A program made the translations under genes and the position numbers. Source: Frankiaceae bacterium (GTDB lineage Bacteria; Actinomycetota; Actinomycetes; Mycobacteriales; SCTD01). From it: 64,000 nucleotides of DNA. The stretch spans positions 55,327 through 119,326 of the forward strand of contig JAENVS010000035.1 of the NCBI GenBank assembly GCA_016650445.1, in the 5' to 3' direction. Below, one piece after another: positions 42,650 to 51,400 of the stretch. The notes under the pieces were generated by a model. The model was not told the origin of the DNA. It did no database searches and saw nothing but the letters and a program-made list of their open reading frames with translations. The first letter of the stretch is position 1, and each line of letters starts with the position of its first letter.

Positions 42650-43879
42650 GTGTCCGGCGTCGAGAGCGTTGAGGCGGAGGTCCGCGAGCTCGTCCGCCGC
42701 CGCGGTCTGGACCCGATCGAGGATCGTGCCGCCGTACGCCGGCTCGTCGACGAGGTCATCGCCGAGTACGACGAACGAACCCTCATCTCCAGCCTCGCCC
42801 CGCTCGCCGACCGGCACACCGCCGCCCGTGCGGTCTACGACGCGGTCGCCGGCTTCGGTCCACTGCAGCGCCACCTCGATGACCCGACAGTGGAGGAGAT
42901 CTGGATCAACGAGCCGGGCCGGGTGTTCATCGCGAGACGCGGTTCATCCGAGCTGACGACAACGATCCTCAACGACGGGCAGGTCCGGGACCTCGTCGAG
43001 AAGATGCTCAAGACGACCGGCCGCCGAGTTGATCTTTCAACTCCATTTGTCGACGCGATGCTTCCCGACGGCTCGCGCCTGCACGTCGTCATTCCGGACA
43101 TCACGCGGCGCCACTGGTCCGTCAACATCCGCAAGTTCGTGCTGTCGGCCAACAGCCTCGACGAGCTCGTCCAGCTCGGCACCCTTACGACGCAGGCTGC
43201 CCGCTTCCTCGAAGCATCGATCGCCGCAGGGTTGAACGTCATCGTCGCCGGGGGCACACAGGCCGGCAAGACGACGCTGTTGAACTGCCTGGCGGCTTCG
43301 ATCCCCGGGCGGGAGCGCGTCATCACCTGCGAGGAGGTCTTCGAGCTCCGCGTCCCGCTCCCCGACGTCGTCGCGATGCAGACGCGTCAGCCCAACCTCG
43401 AGGGCACCGGTGAGATCCGGCTGCGCCGACTCGTGAAAGAGGCGCTCCGGATGCGACCTGACCGGATCATCGTCGGCGAGGTCCGGCAGGAGGAGTGCCT
43501 CGACCTGCTGATCGCTCTCAACTCAGGTCTGCCTGGCATGTGCTCCATCCACGCCAACTCCGCCCGCGAGGCGATCGTCAAGATGTGCACGCTGCCGCTG
43601 CTCGCGGGCGAGAACGTCGGGCACGCGTTCGTCGTGCCGACGGTGGCGAGCTGCGTGGATCTCGTCGTGCACATCGCGAAGGACGGCCAGGGTCAGCGCC
43701 GAGTCCGCGAGGTCGTCGCCGTGCCTGGTCGGGTCGAGGGTGACGTCGTTGAGACGGCGGACATCTTCACCAGCCGCGGCGGTCGGCTGGTCCGAGCCGA
43801 CGGGTATCCGCCGCACGCGGAGCGGTACGAGTGGGTCGGCGCCGACCTGCCTCGGTTGCTCGCGCAGGAACTGGTCTGA
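42650..43879 (+). CDS. cpaF: CpaF/TadA pilus assembly ATPase, intact
   Basis: A 409-residue hexameric secretion ATPase that powers Tad pilus assembly. The N-terminal domain (1-140) is the part duplicated elsewhere in the window. The catalytic domain has Walker A AGGTQAGKTTLLN (Lys about 207), an acidic segment CEEVFELRVPLPDV, Walker B RIIVGEVRQEE (about 275) and the His box GMCSIHANSA. It ends in RLLAQELV. Codons 127-137 (43023-43059) are unusually AT-rich and contain a perfect dyad GAGTTGA/TCAACTC. It is coupled to tadB by a TGATG overlap. It is the only copy with the catalytic part. Confidence 0.93.
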   Translation: MSGVESVEAEVRELVRRRGLDPIEDRAAVRRLVDEVIAEYDERTLISSLAPLADRHTAARAVYDAVAGFGPLQRHLDDPTVEEIWINEPGRVFIARRGSSELTTTILNDGQVRDLVEKMLKTTGRRVDLSTPFVDAMLPDGSRLHVVIPDITRRHWSVNIRKFVLSANSLDELVQLGTLTTQAARFLEASIAAGLNVIVAGGTQAGKTTLLNCLAASIPGRERVITCEEVFELRVPLPDVVAMQTRQPNLEGTGEIRLRRLVKEALRMRPDRIIVGEVRQEECLDLLIALNSGLPGMCSIHANSAREAIVKMCTLPLLAGENVGHAFVVPTVASCVDLVVHIAKDGQGQRRVREVVAVPGRVEGDVVETADIFTSRGGRLVRADGYPPHAERYEWVGADLPRLLAQELV

Positions 43880-44736
43880 TGGGCGCGCTGCTCGGGCTGC
43901 TTTTCGGACTCGGATGCCTGCTCGTCTGGCGCTCGGGCACCCGGGCACCCGTGAGCGCTCCGACCTCCGACGGCTGGCAGGAGCGCACGCGTGAGCTGCT
44001 CGCGCAAGCCGGCATCGAAGGCGTCAGTCCCGGCCAGCTGGTGGCAGCGAGCCTGAGCCTCGGCGCGGCCGTGGCAGTCCTGGTGCTGGGGACATCGCGG
44101 GTGCCGGTGATCGCGCTGGCGTTCGGGGTGTTCGCCGCGCTCATCCCGTTCGCCCTCGTCCGCCGCCGCCGGGTGCAGCGATCGGTCGAGCTGCGCGAGC
44201 TGTGGCCAGAGGCTGTCGACAACCTCGCCAGCGGGGCACGGGCCGGCTTGTCTCTTCCGGAGGCGTTGACCGCGCTGGGAGCGCGCGGGCCGGAGCAGCT
44301 CCGCTCACCGTTCCGCCGGTTCGGGGAGGACTACCGCGCAAGCGGTCGCTTCAACGAGTCGCTCGACCGGCTCAAGGCCGCCCTGTCCGACCCGGTGGGG
44401 GACCGGGTCATCGAGGCCCTGCGGATGGCGCGAGAGGTCGGCGGCACCGATCTTGGCCGGCTGCTGCGCACCCTGTCGCAGTTCCTGCGCGAGGACGCGC
44501 GCACCCGGGCCGAGCTCGAGACCCGTCAGGGCTGGACGGTCAACGCCGCGCGCCTCGCGCTGGCGGCGCCCTGGCTGATCCTGCTCATGCTCTCGACGAA
44601 GCCGCAGGCGGTGGCGGCCTACAACCAACCCGCCGGTGCGGTGGTGCTTCTCGGTGGCGGCGCGGTGTCCTTCGTCGCCTACCGGATCATGATCCGGATC
44701 GCCCGGCTGCCCACCGAGCGCCGGGTCCTCAAATGA
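43879..44736 (+). CDS. tadB: TadB-like inner-membrane pilus protein
   Basis: A 285-residue protein of the GspF/T2SSF superfamily. There are membrane helices at the N terminus (LLGLLFGLGCLLVW and a pair at about 55-100) and at the C terminus (ARLALAAPWLILLMLS, GAVVLLGGGAVSFVAYRIMI). The cytoplasmic domain between them contains WPEAVDNLASGARAGLSLPE, the typical GspF helical bundle, and ALRMAREVGGTDLGRLLRTL. It forms the membrane platform with TadC. ATG 43879 overlaps the cpaF stop. Confidence 0.88.
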   Translation: MGALLGLLFGLGCLLVWRSGTRAPVSAPTSDGWQERTRELLAQAGIEGVSPGQLVAASLSLGAAVAVLVLGTSRVPVIALAFGVFAALIPFALVRRRRVQRSVELRELWPEAVDNLASGARAGLSLPEALTALGARGPEQLRSPFRRFGEDYRASGRFNESLDRLKAALSDPVGDRVIEALRMAREVGGTDLGRLLRTLSQFLREDARTRAELETRQGWTVNAARLALAAPWLILLMLSTKPQAVAAYNQPAGAVVLLGGGAVSFVAYRIMIRIARLPTERRVLK

Positions 44737-45674
44737 CGCCGACCCTGCTCGGGGTCGCCCTCGGTGTCGTGGCCGGTGGCGGGCTCTGGCTCGTGGTCAC
44801 GGGTACGCCGATGGCTCGTCGGCCGACACTGGATGCCCGGCTCGCGCCCTACCTTCGCGACGCGCCACGGCCCTCGCGGCTCCTGGCGCGCGTCGACACG
44901 CTGACGCCGTTCCCGACCCTCGAGCGGCTGCTGCGCCCGGTCCTCGGCGACCTCACGAAGGTCGTCGACCGCTGGGTCGGTGGTGTCGGCGGCGTACGCC
45001 GCAGGCTCGACCAGCTCGGCACCGAGCTGACCCTCGAGCAGTTCCGCGCGGAGCAGATCATCTGGGGCGCCTTCGGGCTGGCCGCCGGACTCGGGCTGAT
45101 CGTCCTGAGCGTCATCAGCGGTGGGGGGAGCAACCCGCTGCTGCTGCTCCTGTCCGCCGTCATCTTCACCGTCGGCGGCGTCCTCGCCCGCGACCGGTTC
45201 CTGACCCGTCAGGTCGCCCAGCGCGAGGAGCGGATGCTCGCGGAGTTCCCGACGATCGCGGAGCTGCTGGCGCTCGCCGTCACCGCCGGTGAAGGCCCGG
45301 TCGGCGCCCTCGAGCGGGTGACCCGGATCTCCAGCGGAGAGCTGACCCGTGAGCTCGGTCGGGCGCTCGCGGAGGCGAGGGCCGGGGCCCCGCTTGTCAG
45401 CGCGCTCGAAGGGATCGCGCGGCGGACGTCGCTCGGGCCCCTGGCGCGCTTCGTGGACGGGGTCGCCGTGGCGGTCGAGCGCGGCACGCCGCTGGCGGAG
45501 GTCATGCGGGCACAGGCCGTGGACGTGCGCGAGGCGGGCAAGCGGGCTCTGCTCGAATCGGCCGGCAGACGTGAGATCGGGATGATGGTGCCGGTCGTCT
45601 TCTTCGTCCTGCCCGTCACAGTTGTCTTCGCCCTGTTCCCCGGGTTCTACGGGCTGCAGCTGGTAGCCGGGTGA
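44733..45674 (+). CDS. tadC: TadC-like inner-membrane pilus protein
   Basis: A 313-residue GspF-superfamily protein, partner of TadB. The N-terminal helix is followed by a cytoplasmic part, a helix pair (IIWGAFGLAAGLGLIVLSVI, LLLLLSAVIFTVGGVLA), the GspF bundle (FPTIAELLALAVTAGEGPVG, ELGRALAEARAGAPLVSALE) and a final helix (MMVPVVFFVLPVTVVFALFP). ATG 44733 overlaps the tadB stop (ATGA). Confidence 0.88.
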   Translation: MTPTLLGVALGVVAGGGLWLVVTGTPMARRPTLDARLAPYLRDAPRPSRLLARVDTLTPFPTLERLLRPVLGDLTKVVDRWVGGVGGVRRRLDQLGTELTLEQFRAEQIIWGAFGLAAGLGLIVLSVISGGGSNPLLLLLSAVIFTVGGVLARDRFLTRQVAQREERMLAEFPTIAELLALAVTAGEGPVGALERVTRISSGELTRELGRALAEARAGAPLVSALEGIARRTSLGPLARFVDGVAVAVERGTPLAEVMRAQAVDVREAGKRALLESAGRREIGMMVPVVFFVLPVTVVFALFPGFYGLQLVAG

Positions 45675-45751
45675 ACGCGTGTCACCCGGATGGCGGCAGG
45701 ACACCCCGGGGCAGCGTCGAACTCTGCCCGCGACCCCATCAGGAGGACGTC

Positions 45752-45967
45752 GTGCCCCACAGCCTCACCCCGCTCGCGCTGTACGTCGCTGTGCAGAGCC
45801 GGATCTTGGCGAGCGGCGACCGCGACCGCGGCGACGTCCCGGGCTGGGTCCTGATCACGCTCATGACCGCTGGCTTGGTCACGGTCTTGTGGGCCGTTGC
45901 CGGTCCGAAGCTCCGCGACATCCTGAGCAGTGCACTGGACAGCGTGAAGGGTCCGAGCGGCGGATGA
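45752..45967 (+). CDS. Small Flp-type pilin candidate
   Basis: A 71-residue protein with a short polar leader (VPHSLTPLALYVAVQSRILA) and RDRGDVPGWVLITLMTAGLV, which begins a single hydrophobic helix. Flp pilins are small, with a cleavage site just before the helix; the D-R-G-D-V-P-G-W stretch could be that site. GTG 45752 has AGGAGG at 45741-45746; an upstream in-frame GTG at 45671 lacks one. Its place between tadC and tadE-like genes fits the major pilin. Confidence 0.68.
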   Translation: MPHSLTPLALYVAVQSRILASGDRDRGDVPGWVLITLMTAGLVTVLWAVAGPKLRDILSSALDSVKGPSGG

Positions 45968-46365
45968 CCTTCGCGGCGCCACGGCGCCGCCCGGCCGACT
46001 CGGGGTCCGCAGTCGTCGAGTTCGTCGGCGTACTCGCTCTGCTCCTGCTGCTCTTCCTCGTCATCTTCCAGCTCGGCATCGTGCTGCACATCCGTAACGT
46101 CATGGCGGCCGCAGCTGCTGACGGCGCGCGCTACGCCGCCAACGCCGACCGCACCGAGGCCGACGGCGTGGATCGGGCTCGCGAAGCCATCGCCACCGGC
46201 TTGTCCGACGAGCTCGCGCAGCGCATGACGGTCACCGCCGTCCCGTCGCGTGACGACCCCGGGATCGTCGAGGTCACCATCTCCGGGCCGGCGCCGCTGT
46301 TCGTGCCGAAGCTGTCGCCCTTCCACATCACGGTGCGGGGACATGCGCTCGAGGAGAGCCGGTGA
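45964..46365 (+). CDS. TadE-like pilus protein 1
   Basis: A 133-residue pseudopilin-like protein. Its N terminus ADSGSAVVEFVGVLALLLLL has the G-S-A-V-V-E-F signature of TadE prepilins, with the cleavage/methylation Glu at +5, followed by the hydrophobic helix. The rest is a small beta-rich exported domain. It overlaps the pilin gene by 4 nt and the next gene by 4 nt. Confidence 0.82.
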   Translation: MTFAAPRRRPADSGSAVVEFVGVLALLLLLFLVIFQLGIVLHIRNVMAAAAADGARYAANADRTEADGVDRAREAIATGLSDELAQRMTVTAVPSRDDPGIVEVTISGPAPLFVPKLSPFHITVRGHALEESR

Positions 46366-46805
46366 GGCGGCGGGCGCTGCGCGGCGACGAGGGCAACGCC
46401 ATGGTCGAGTTCGTGTACCTGTCGCTGCTGTTGATGATCCCGCTCTTCTACGCGCTGCTCGCGGTGTTCCAGATCCAGGGCGCTGCGTTCGGGGTGACCG
46501 AAGCTGCAAGGCAGGCGGGGCGGGCCTTCGCGCGGGCCGACTCCCCGGACGCAGGGATCGCGCGGGCGACGAAGGCCGTCGAGCTCGCCCTGCGGGACCA
46601 GGGCGTGGACGCCGTCGTCGTACCGACGTTCGTGTGCGACCCCAGCCCATGCGACCTGAGCAGCGGCCAGCGGGTGGAGGCGCGCGTCTCGTACACGGTG
46701 TCGTTGCCGTTCGTCGGGAGCTTCTTCGGTGAAGGTCGGGCCGGCATCCCGGTGACGGGCACGCACGTCGAGTACGTCGACCGCTTCAAGGAGTCCGCTC
46801 CGTGA
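46362..46805 (+). CDS. TadE-like pilus protein 2
   Basis: A 147-residue protein with the motif [20 protein letters not shown], again the prepilin-type E-F after a small-residue run. It is followed by a helix and an exported domain with two Cys (VCDPSPCDL) that could form a disulphide. It is probably a minor pseudopilin. GTG start, 4-nt overlap on both sides. Confidence 0.82.
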   Translation: MRRRALRGDEGNAMVEFVYLSLLLMIPLFYALLAVFQIQGAAFGVTEAARQAGRAFARADSPDAGIARATKAVELALRDQGVDAVVVPTFVCDPSPCDLSSGQRVEARVSYTVSLPFVGSFFGEGRAGIPVTGTHVEYVDRFKESAP

Positions 46806-47239
46806 GGCGGCCGCAGGGCGACGACGGGACGATCCTGGTGCTCGTTCTCGGCTTCGCTGCTCTGCTGCTGGTGCTCGTCGCCGTCGTCGTCGACGTGAGC
46901 GCGGTCATCCTCGCGAGGCGGGGCGCCGCCAGTGCCGCCGACGGTGCGGCGATCGCGGCGGCGCAGCAGCTCGATGTCCGAGCCGTCTACCAGAACGGTA
47001 TCGGCGAGGCGATCCCGCTCTCGTCCGACGACGTCCGGGCGGTCGTCGGCACCTACGGCGTTCGCGCCGCAGAGTCGCAGCCGGGCTTGCAGCTGGCGGC
47101 GGACATCGATGCGGCCGGGACCACAGCCACGGTGACGGCGACGCGCGAGGTGAGGCTGCCGTTCTCCGGCTGGCTCGGCATCGGCTCGGTCACCGTCACC
47201 GCGGTTGCTCACGCGCGCGCCCCGCTGGTGGCGCCGTAG
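46802..47239 (+). CDS. TadG-related pilus protein
   Basis: A 145-residue protein. The N terminus [20 protein letters not shown] begins a helix, followed by [20 protein letters not shown] then IAAAQQL, the typical Tad_N/Rv3660c-family signature (a helix with many small residues after the membrane segment). No von Willebrand domain is attached, so it is the short actinobacterial form. It is the last gene of the locus; prfB starts 11 nt later with its own -10 box. Confidence 0.82.
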   Translation: MRRPQGDDGTILVLVLGFAALLLVLVAVVVDVSAVILARRGAASAADGAAIAAAQQLDVRAVYQNGIGEAIPLSSDDVRAVVGTYGVRAAESQPGLQLAADIDAAGTTATVTATREVRLPFSGWLGIGSVTVTAVAHARAPLVAP

Positions 47240-47242
47240 GCT
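47237..47242 (+). promoter_or_regulatory. -10 box for leaderless prfB
   Basis: TAGGCT overlaps the stop of the TadG-related gene and ends 8 nt before GTG 47251, with no ribosome site between. It could give prfB a promoter independent of the pilus operon. Confidence 0.45.
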
Positions 47243-47250
47243 CGCTGCTC

Positions 47251-48372
47251 GTGCCGGTCGAACGCAGCAACGACGTCCAGGGTGATCTGTCGGCCCTCGA
47301 CGCGACGCTGGCCAGCATCGAGAAGGTGCTCGACATCCCTCGGCTGCGGATCGAGCTCGGCGACCTCGAGGAGCAGGCCGGCGCCCCCGACCTCTGGGAC
47401 GACACCGCCAAGGCGCAGGAGGTCACCACCCGGCTCTCGACGGTGCAGAGCGACATCGAGCGGGTCGAGGGCCTGCGTCGGCGGCTCGACGACCTGTCCG
47501 TGCTGTTCGAGATGGCGGCCGAGGAGGCCGACGAGGGCACCCTCGACGAGGCGCACACGGAGCTCGACGGCCTCAAGCGCGAGATCGCCTCGCTGGAGGT
47601 CCGCACCCTGCTGTCCGGGGAGTACGACCACCGAGACGCGCTCGTCCAGATCACCCCCGGTGCCGGCGGCGTTGACAGCCAGGACTGGGCGCTGATGCTG
47701 TGGCGCATGTACTCCCGCTGGGCCGAACGGCACGGGTACGGCGTCGACGTGCTCGAGTGGCAGGAGGCCGAGGAGGCCGGCGTGAAGTCGGTCGTGTTCC
47801 AGGTGAAGGCGCCGTACGCCTACGGCACCCTCGCCGGTGAGCACGGCGTACATCGCCTCGTCCGCATCTCGCCGTTCGACAACCAGGCGCGGCGGCAGAC
47901 GTCGTTCGCGATGATCGACGTGACGCCGGTCGTCGAGGCCGCCGATGCCGTCGAGGTGGACGAGAAGGACATCCGGGTCGACGTCTTCCGATCCAGCGGT
48001 CCTGGCGGGCAGGGCGTCAACACCACCGACTCCGCTGTGCGGATCACGCACCTGCCCAGCGGCATCGTCGTGTCCTGCCAGAACGAGCGCTCGCAGATCC
48101 AGAACCGGGCGACCGCCATGGTCGTACTGCAGACCAAGCTGCTCGAGCTCAAACGGCTGGAGGAGGCGGCCACCATGGACGCCATCCGCGGCGGCAAGGG
48201 CGAGATCGCCTTCGGCTCGCAGATCCGCAACTACGTCATCCACCCGTACCAGATGGTCAAGGACCTGCGAACCGGGACGGAGACGGGCAACACCAGCGGG
48301 GTGCTCGACGGCGAGATCGACGAGTTCGTCGAGGCGACGATCCGCTGGCGCCGGACGTCGTCTGAAGAGTAG
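47251..48372 (+). CDS. prfB: Peptide chain release factor 2
   Basis: A 373-residue class I release factor for UGA and UAA. The stop-codon recognition motif SPF is in [16 protein letters not shown], which marks RF2. The catalytic GGQ is in [16 protein letters not shown] (about residue 252). The start is GTG 47251. There is no in-frame early UGA or slippery run, so the programmed frameshift known from many other bacteria is absent, as is usual in actinobacteria. The gene is followed by a sortase-tail remnant. Confidence 0.95.
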   Translation: MPVERSNDVQGDLSALDATLASIEKVLDIPRLRIELGDLEEQAGAPDLWDDTAKAQEVTTRLSTVQSDIERVEGLRRRLDDLSVLFEMAAEEADEGTLDEAHTELDGLKREIASLEVRTLLSGEYDHRDALVQITPGAGGVDSQDWALMLWRMYSRWAERHGYGVDVLEWQEAEEAGVKSVVFQVKAPYAYGTLAGEHGVHRLVRISPFDNQARRQTSFAMIDVTPVVEAADAVEVDEKDIRVDVFRSSGPGGQGVNTTDSAVRITHLPSGIVVSCQNERSQIQNRATAMVVLQTKLLELKRLEEAATMDAIRGGKGEIAFGSQIRNYVIHPYQMVKDLRTGTETGNTSGVLDGEIDEFVEATIRWRRTSSEE

Positions 48373-48416
48373 GAACCGGAGGGTCGCACGCTGGTGTCGT
48401 CTGCATCGCCAGCGGG

Positions 48417-48590
48417 GTGAACCCGGGCGAGGTCACGCCGGTCTCCGCCGGTGCCGGCGAGGGGGCCGCCGCCCCCGAGACACTGCCGCGCACCGGACCG
48501 GCGCCGCTGCTGCCGACGCTCGCGCTCGGCAGCAGGCTGGTCTTGTTCGGCGTGTTGGTCACGATCGCCGCCCGCCGGCGTACCGCTTGA
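48417..48590 (+). pseudogene. Orphan cell-wall sorting signal (LPRTG tail)
   Basis: A 57-residue frame reads PETLPRTG, then a hydrophobic stretch (LVLFGVLVTIA) and a basic end ARRRTA. This is a complete sortase sorting signal without a protein in front of it. The frame is open upstream into prfB's end but has no plausible start except GTG 48417. It is probably the leftover 3' end of a deleted surface-protein gene. Its tail is closely similar to the one after the M19-like gene at 51401. Confidence 0.65.
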
Positions 48591-48682
48591 TCTTGATCTG
48601 AGGCCACCCGCTGAGCGGGCAGGAGAAGCGGCGTCCCTGTTGAACAAGACAGGAATCCCGCCCTGACTGCCTCGGAGCCCCC

Positions 48683-51379
48683 ATGCCCTCGCTCGACCGG
48701 TCCCGCGCAATTCGCGCGACGCTGTGCCTGGCCGCTCTCGCCGCCACGACCGCTGGTGCGGGCCTGGCGGCGGCGAAGCCCTCCGGTCCGTCCGACGGGA
48801 CACCGGCGCTGAAGACGCCGTTCGCGCTCGTCCAGGACCGGGACGTTAACGACCGGCTCGCGCAGCCCGAGGACCGCTACGCGGTTGCCGGCGGCTGCTA
48901 CACGATCGAGGCGCCCGGCGAGGGCTACGTGACGGCCAACGGCACCGCCCTGTCCGTGACGAAGGACCCCAAGGCTGCAGAGCCCTTCCACTTTCAGCCG
49001 ACCCGTCTCGGCGAGTACCTGCTCGCGACCAACGAGGGCCGCGACACGAAGCACGCCGGTGCCTGGTGGGACGTCCGCAAGTACCTCGCCGCGTCGGCGA
49101 CCTCCGGCCTGACCGAGACCGGCAGCGTTGCCGTGGCAGCGGCGCCAAGCGAGGACGCCGAGTGGCGGCTCGAGCCGGCCGGGAACACAAAGCCCGCCAA
49201 GGACGCGAAGGACGGCAAGAAGGACAAGAAGGACAAGGACGGCTCCGACGCGGAGTCGTCGTACGTGCTGTCCGTGCCCGCGCGCGGCCGCGCCCTCGCC
49301 GTGAAGGGCGGGCAGCTGACGCTCAGCACCGCCGGTACGCCGCTGACGCTGACGCACGTCGCTGACGACAACCCGTCCGACGGCGACGCCAACGGCACCG
49401 CCTGCGCCACCTGGCCCGAGATCGACACCGATGCGATCGGTCGCCCGAGCCCGGCCGCCGACCCGGCTGCGCCCGTGCAGGGCTTCTTCGAGGCGCACGT
49501 GCACGGGATGGCGTTCGAGTTCCTCGGGGGCGAGCTGCGCTGCGGTCGGCCGTGGCACGAGTACGGCGTCGAGTACGCACTCGGAAACTGCAACGACGAG
49601 AAGAACCCCTTCAACGGCGTCCTCGAGGTCCCGCTGGGAGGCAACGCCCCGGAGTACGCCGCCAAGTACGACCCGCAGGGGTGGCCGACCTTCAAGAGCT
49701 GGCCGCAGAACCGCACGCTGACCCACGAGCAGTACTACTGGCGCTGGCTCGAGCGCGCCTACCTCGGCGGGCTGCGCCTGACGACCAACCTGCTCGTCGA
49801 CAACGAGGCGCTCTGCAAGGCCTATCCGATCAAGAAGAACTCCTGCAACGAGATGGACGGCGTGCGCCTGCAGGCCCAGCGCATGTTCGAGCTGCAGGAC
49901 TACATCGACGCGCAGTACGGCGGACCGGGCGAGGGCTGGCTGCGCATCGTCACGAGCCCGGCGCAGGCGCGGCAGGCCATCAACGCCGGCCGGATGGCGG
50001 TCGTGCTCGGCATCGAGATCTCCGCGCTGTTCGACTGCACCGAGTTCCTCGACACGCCGCAGTGCACCAAGGCCGACATCGACCGGCGCCTGCAGGAGGT
50101 CTACGACATGGGCGTCCGGCAGATGGAGCTCGTGAACAAGTTCGACAACGCGCTGTCCGGCGTGACCGGCGATGGCGGCACCACCGGCGTCGTCGTCGCC
50201 AACGGCAACCGGGATGTCACCGGCCACTGGTGGGACATGCGGACCTGCCCGGCGGACGCGCCGCACACCCACGGTGACGAGGAGGCGGGTAACGAGCACG
50301 ACAAGACTCAGCTCAGCCCGACCGACGCATTCGCCGGACGCGACGAGGGCGTCGACGCGCTCGCCGGCCGCGTGCTCAACGAGTTCGGCGGCGCCACCAA
50401 GGGCGTTGTCGCTCCGGTCTACCCGCGGGGACCGCACTGCAACAGCCGCGGCCTCACTGAGCTCGGCAAGCACCTCATCCGGTCGATGATCAAGAAGGGC
50501 ATGATCTTCGACCCGGACCACATGAGCGCGTCCGCCCAGCGCGCGGCGCTGGACCTCATCGAGGGCGAGATCGTCCCGGCCGAGCAGGCCGCCGCGGCGA
50601 GGGAGGGCCGCGCGCCCGTCCTGCCGGCCGTCCTCTCCAGCCACAGCTGGGGCAACGAGGTCATCTACCAGCGCATCTACGAGCAGAACGGTGTCGTCGC
50701 TCCCCGCACCGACGACGCCAAGGGCTTCGCCCAGCGCTGGCAGACGCTGCGTCGCTACGCCGCCGAGCAGGCGCCGGCCGACTACGACTTCGGCATGGGC
50801 TACGGGGCCGACACCAACGGCCTCGGCGGCCAGCCCGGCGCCCGCACCGGCAACCGCACCCAGCTCGACTACTCCGGCGGCTTCGCGGCGCCCATCGGCG
50901 GCGTGACGCTCACGCAGCAGAGCAGCGGTCTGCGCACCTTCGACATCAACAAGGAGGGCGTGTCGCAGTACGGCATGTTCGCCGACTGGTTCCGCGAGGT
51001 GAAGATCGCGGCCGACGACATCGCGCCCGGTCTCGGCGAGGACATCACGCGCGACATGCTCAACGGCTCGGAGACCTACATCGGGATCTGGGAGCGCGCG
51101 GTGTACGGCGGCGGCGCGTGCGTCAACGACGGGTCGATGCCGCAGGTCAACGACATCCATGCCGCGCTCGGGCTGAACGTCGAGGGCTTCCTCCGCGCGA
51201 TCGGCCAGCCGGCCGACCGCAGCGGCGACGCCTACGTCTACTGCGCCCAGGGCTCGACCGGTGCGCCGGTGGTCATCGACGTGCTGTTCGACGCCAACGG
51301 CAAGGCCGCGACGGTCCGCCCGTCGACGAGCGGTCTGCAGCCGACGGCGCCGGTCCGGTTCGTCCCCCACGGCCACTGA
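48683..51379 (+). CDS. Secreted M19 dipeptidase-like hydrolase
   Basis: An 898-residue protein with a signal peptide (MPSLDRSRAIRATLCLAALA, cleavage near GLAAA). A beta domain of about 220 residues follows, interrupted by a Lys/Asp-rich linker (PAKDAKDGKKDKKDKDG). The hydrolase part has GFFEAHVHGMAFEF with metal-ligand His, MIFDPDHMSASAQRAA and LSSHSWGN. These are the metal motifs of membrane-dipeptidase/amidohydrolase TIM barrels. It would act outside the cell; substrate unknown. The frame ends at TGA 51377-51379, but after 21 nt it resumes in the same frame as a membrane tail. Confidence 0.8.
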   Translation: MPSLDRSRAIRATLCLAALAATTAGAGLAAAKPSGPSDGTPALKTPFALVQDRDVNDRLAQPEDRYAVAGGCYTIEAPGEGYVTANGTALSVTKDPKAAEPFHFQPTRLGEYLLATNEGRDTKHAGAWWDVRKYLAASATSGLTETGSVAVAAAPSEDAEWRLEPAGNTKPAKDAKDGKKDKKDKDGSDAESSYVLSVPARGRALAVKGGQLTLSTAGTPLTLTHVADDNPSDGDANGTACATWPEIDTDAIGRPSPAADPAAPVQGFFEAHVHGMAFEFLGGELRCGRPWHEYGVEYALGNCNDEKNPFNGVLEVPLGGNAPEYAAKYDPQGWPTFKSWPQNRTLTHEQYYWRWLERAYLGGLRLTTNLLVDNEALCKAYPIKKNSCNEMDGVRLQAQRMFELQDYIDAQYGGPGEGWLRIVTSPAQARQAINAGRMAVVLGIEISALFDCTEFLDTPQCTKADIDRRLQEVYDMGVRQMELVNKFDNALSGVTGDGGTTGVVVANGNRDVTGHWWDMRTCPADAPHTHGDEEAGNEHDKTQLSPTDAFAGRDEGVDALAGRVLNEFGGATKGVVAPVYPRGPHCNSRGLTELGKHLIRSMIKKGMIFDPDHMSASAQRAALDLIEGEIVPAEQAAAAREGRAPVLPAVLSSHSWGNEVIYQRIYEQNGVVAPRTDDAKGFAQRWQTLRRYAAEQAPADYDFGMGYGADTNGLGGQPGARTGNRTQLDYSGGFAAPIGGVTLTQQSSGLRTFDINKEGVSQYGMFADWFREVKIAADDIAPGLGEDITRDMLNGSETYIGIWERAVYGGGACVNDGSMPQVNDIHAALGLNVEGFLRAIGQPADRSGDAYVYCAQGSTGAPVVIDVLFDANGKAATVRPSTSGLQPTAPVRFVPHGH

Positions 51380-51400
51380 CGCACAGCGCATCCGCCCCGC

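Noticed and set aside
47251..47400. Programmed frameshift in prfB
   Set aside because: The frame is continuous from GTG, with no early in-frame UGA or slippery site.
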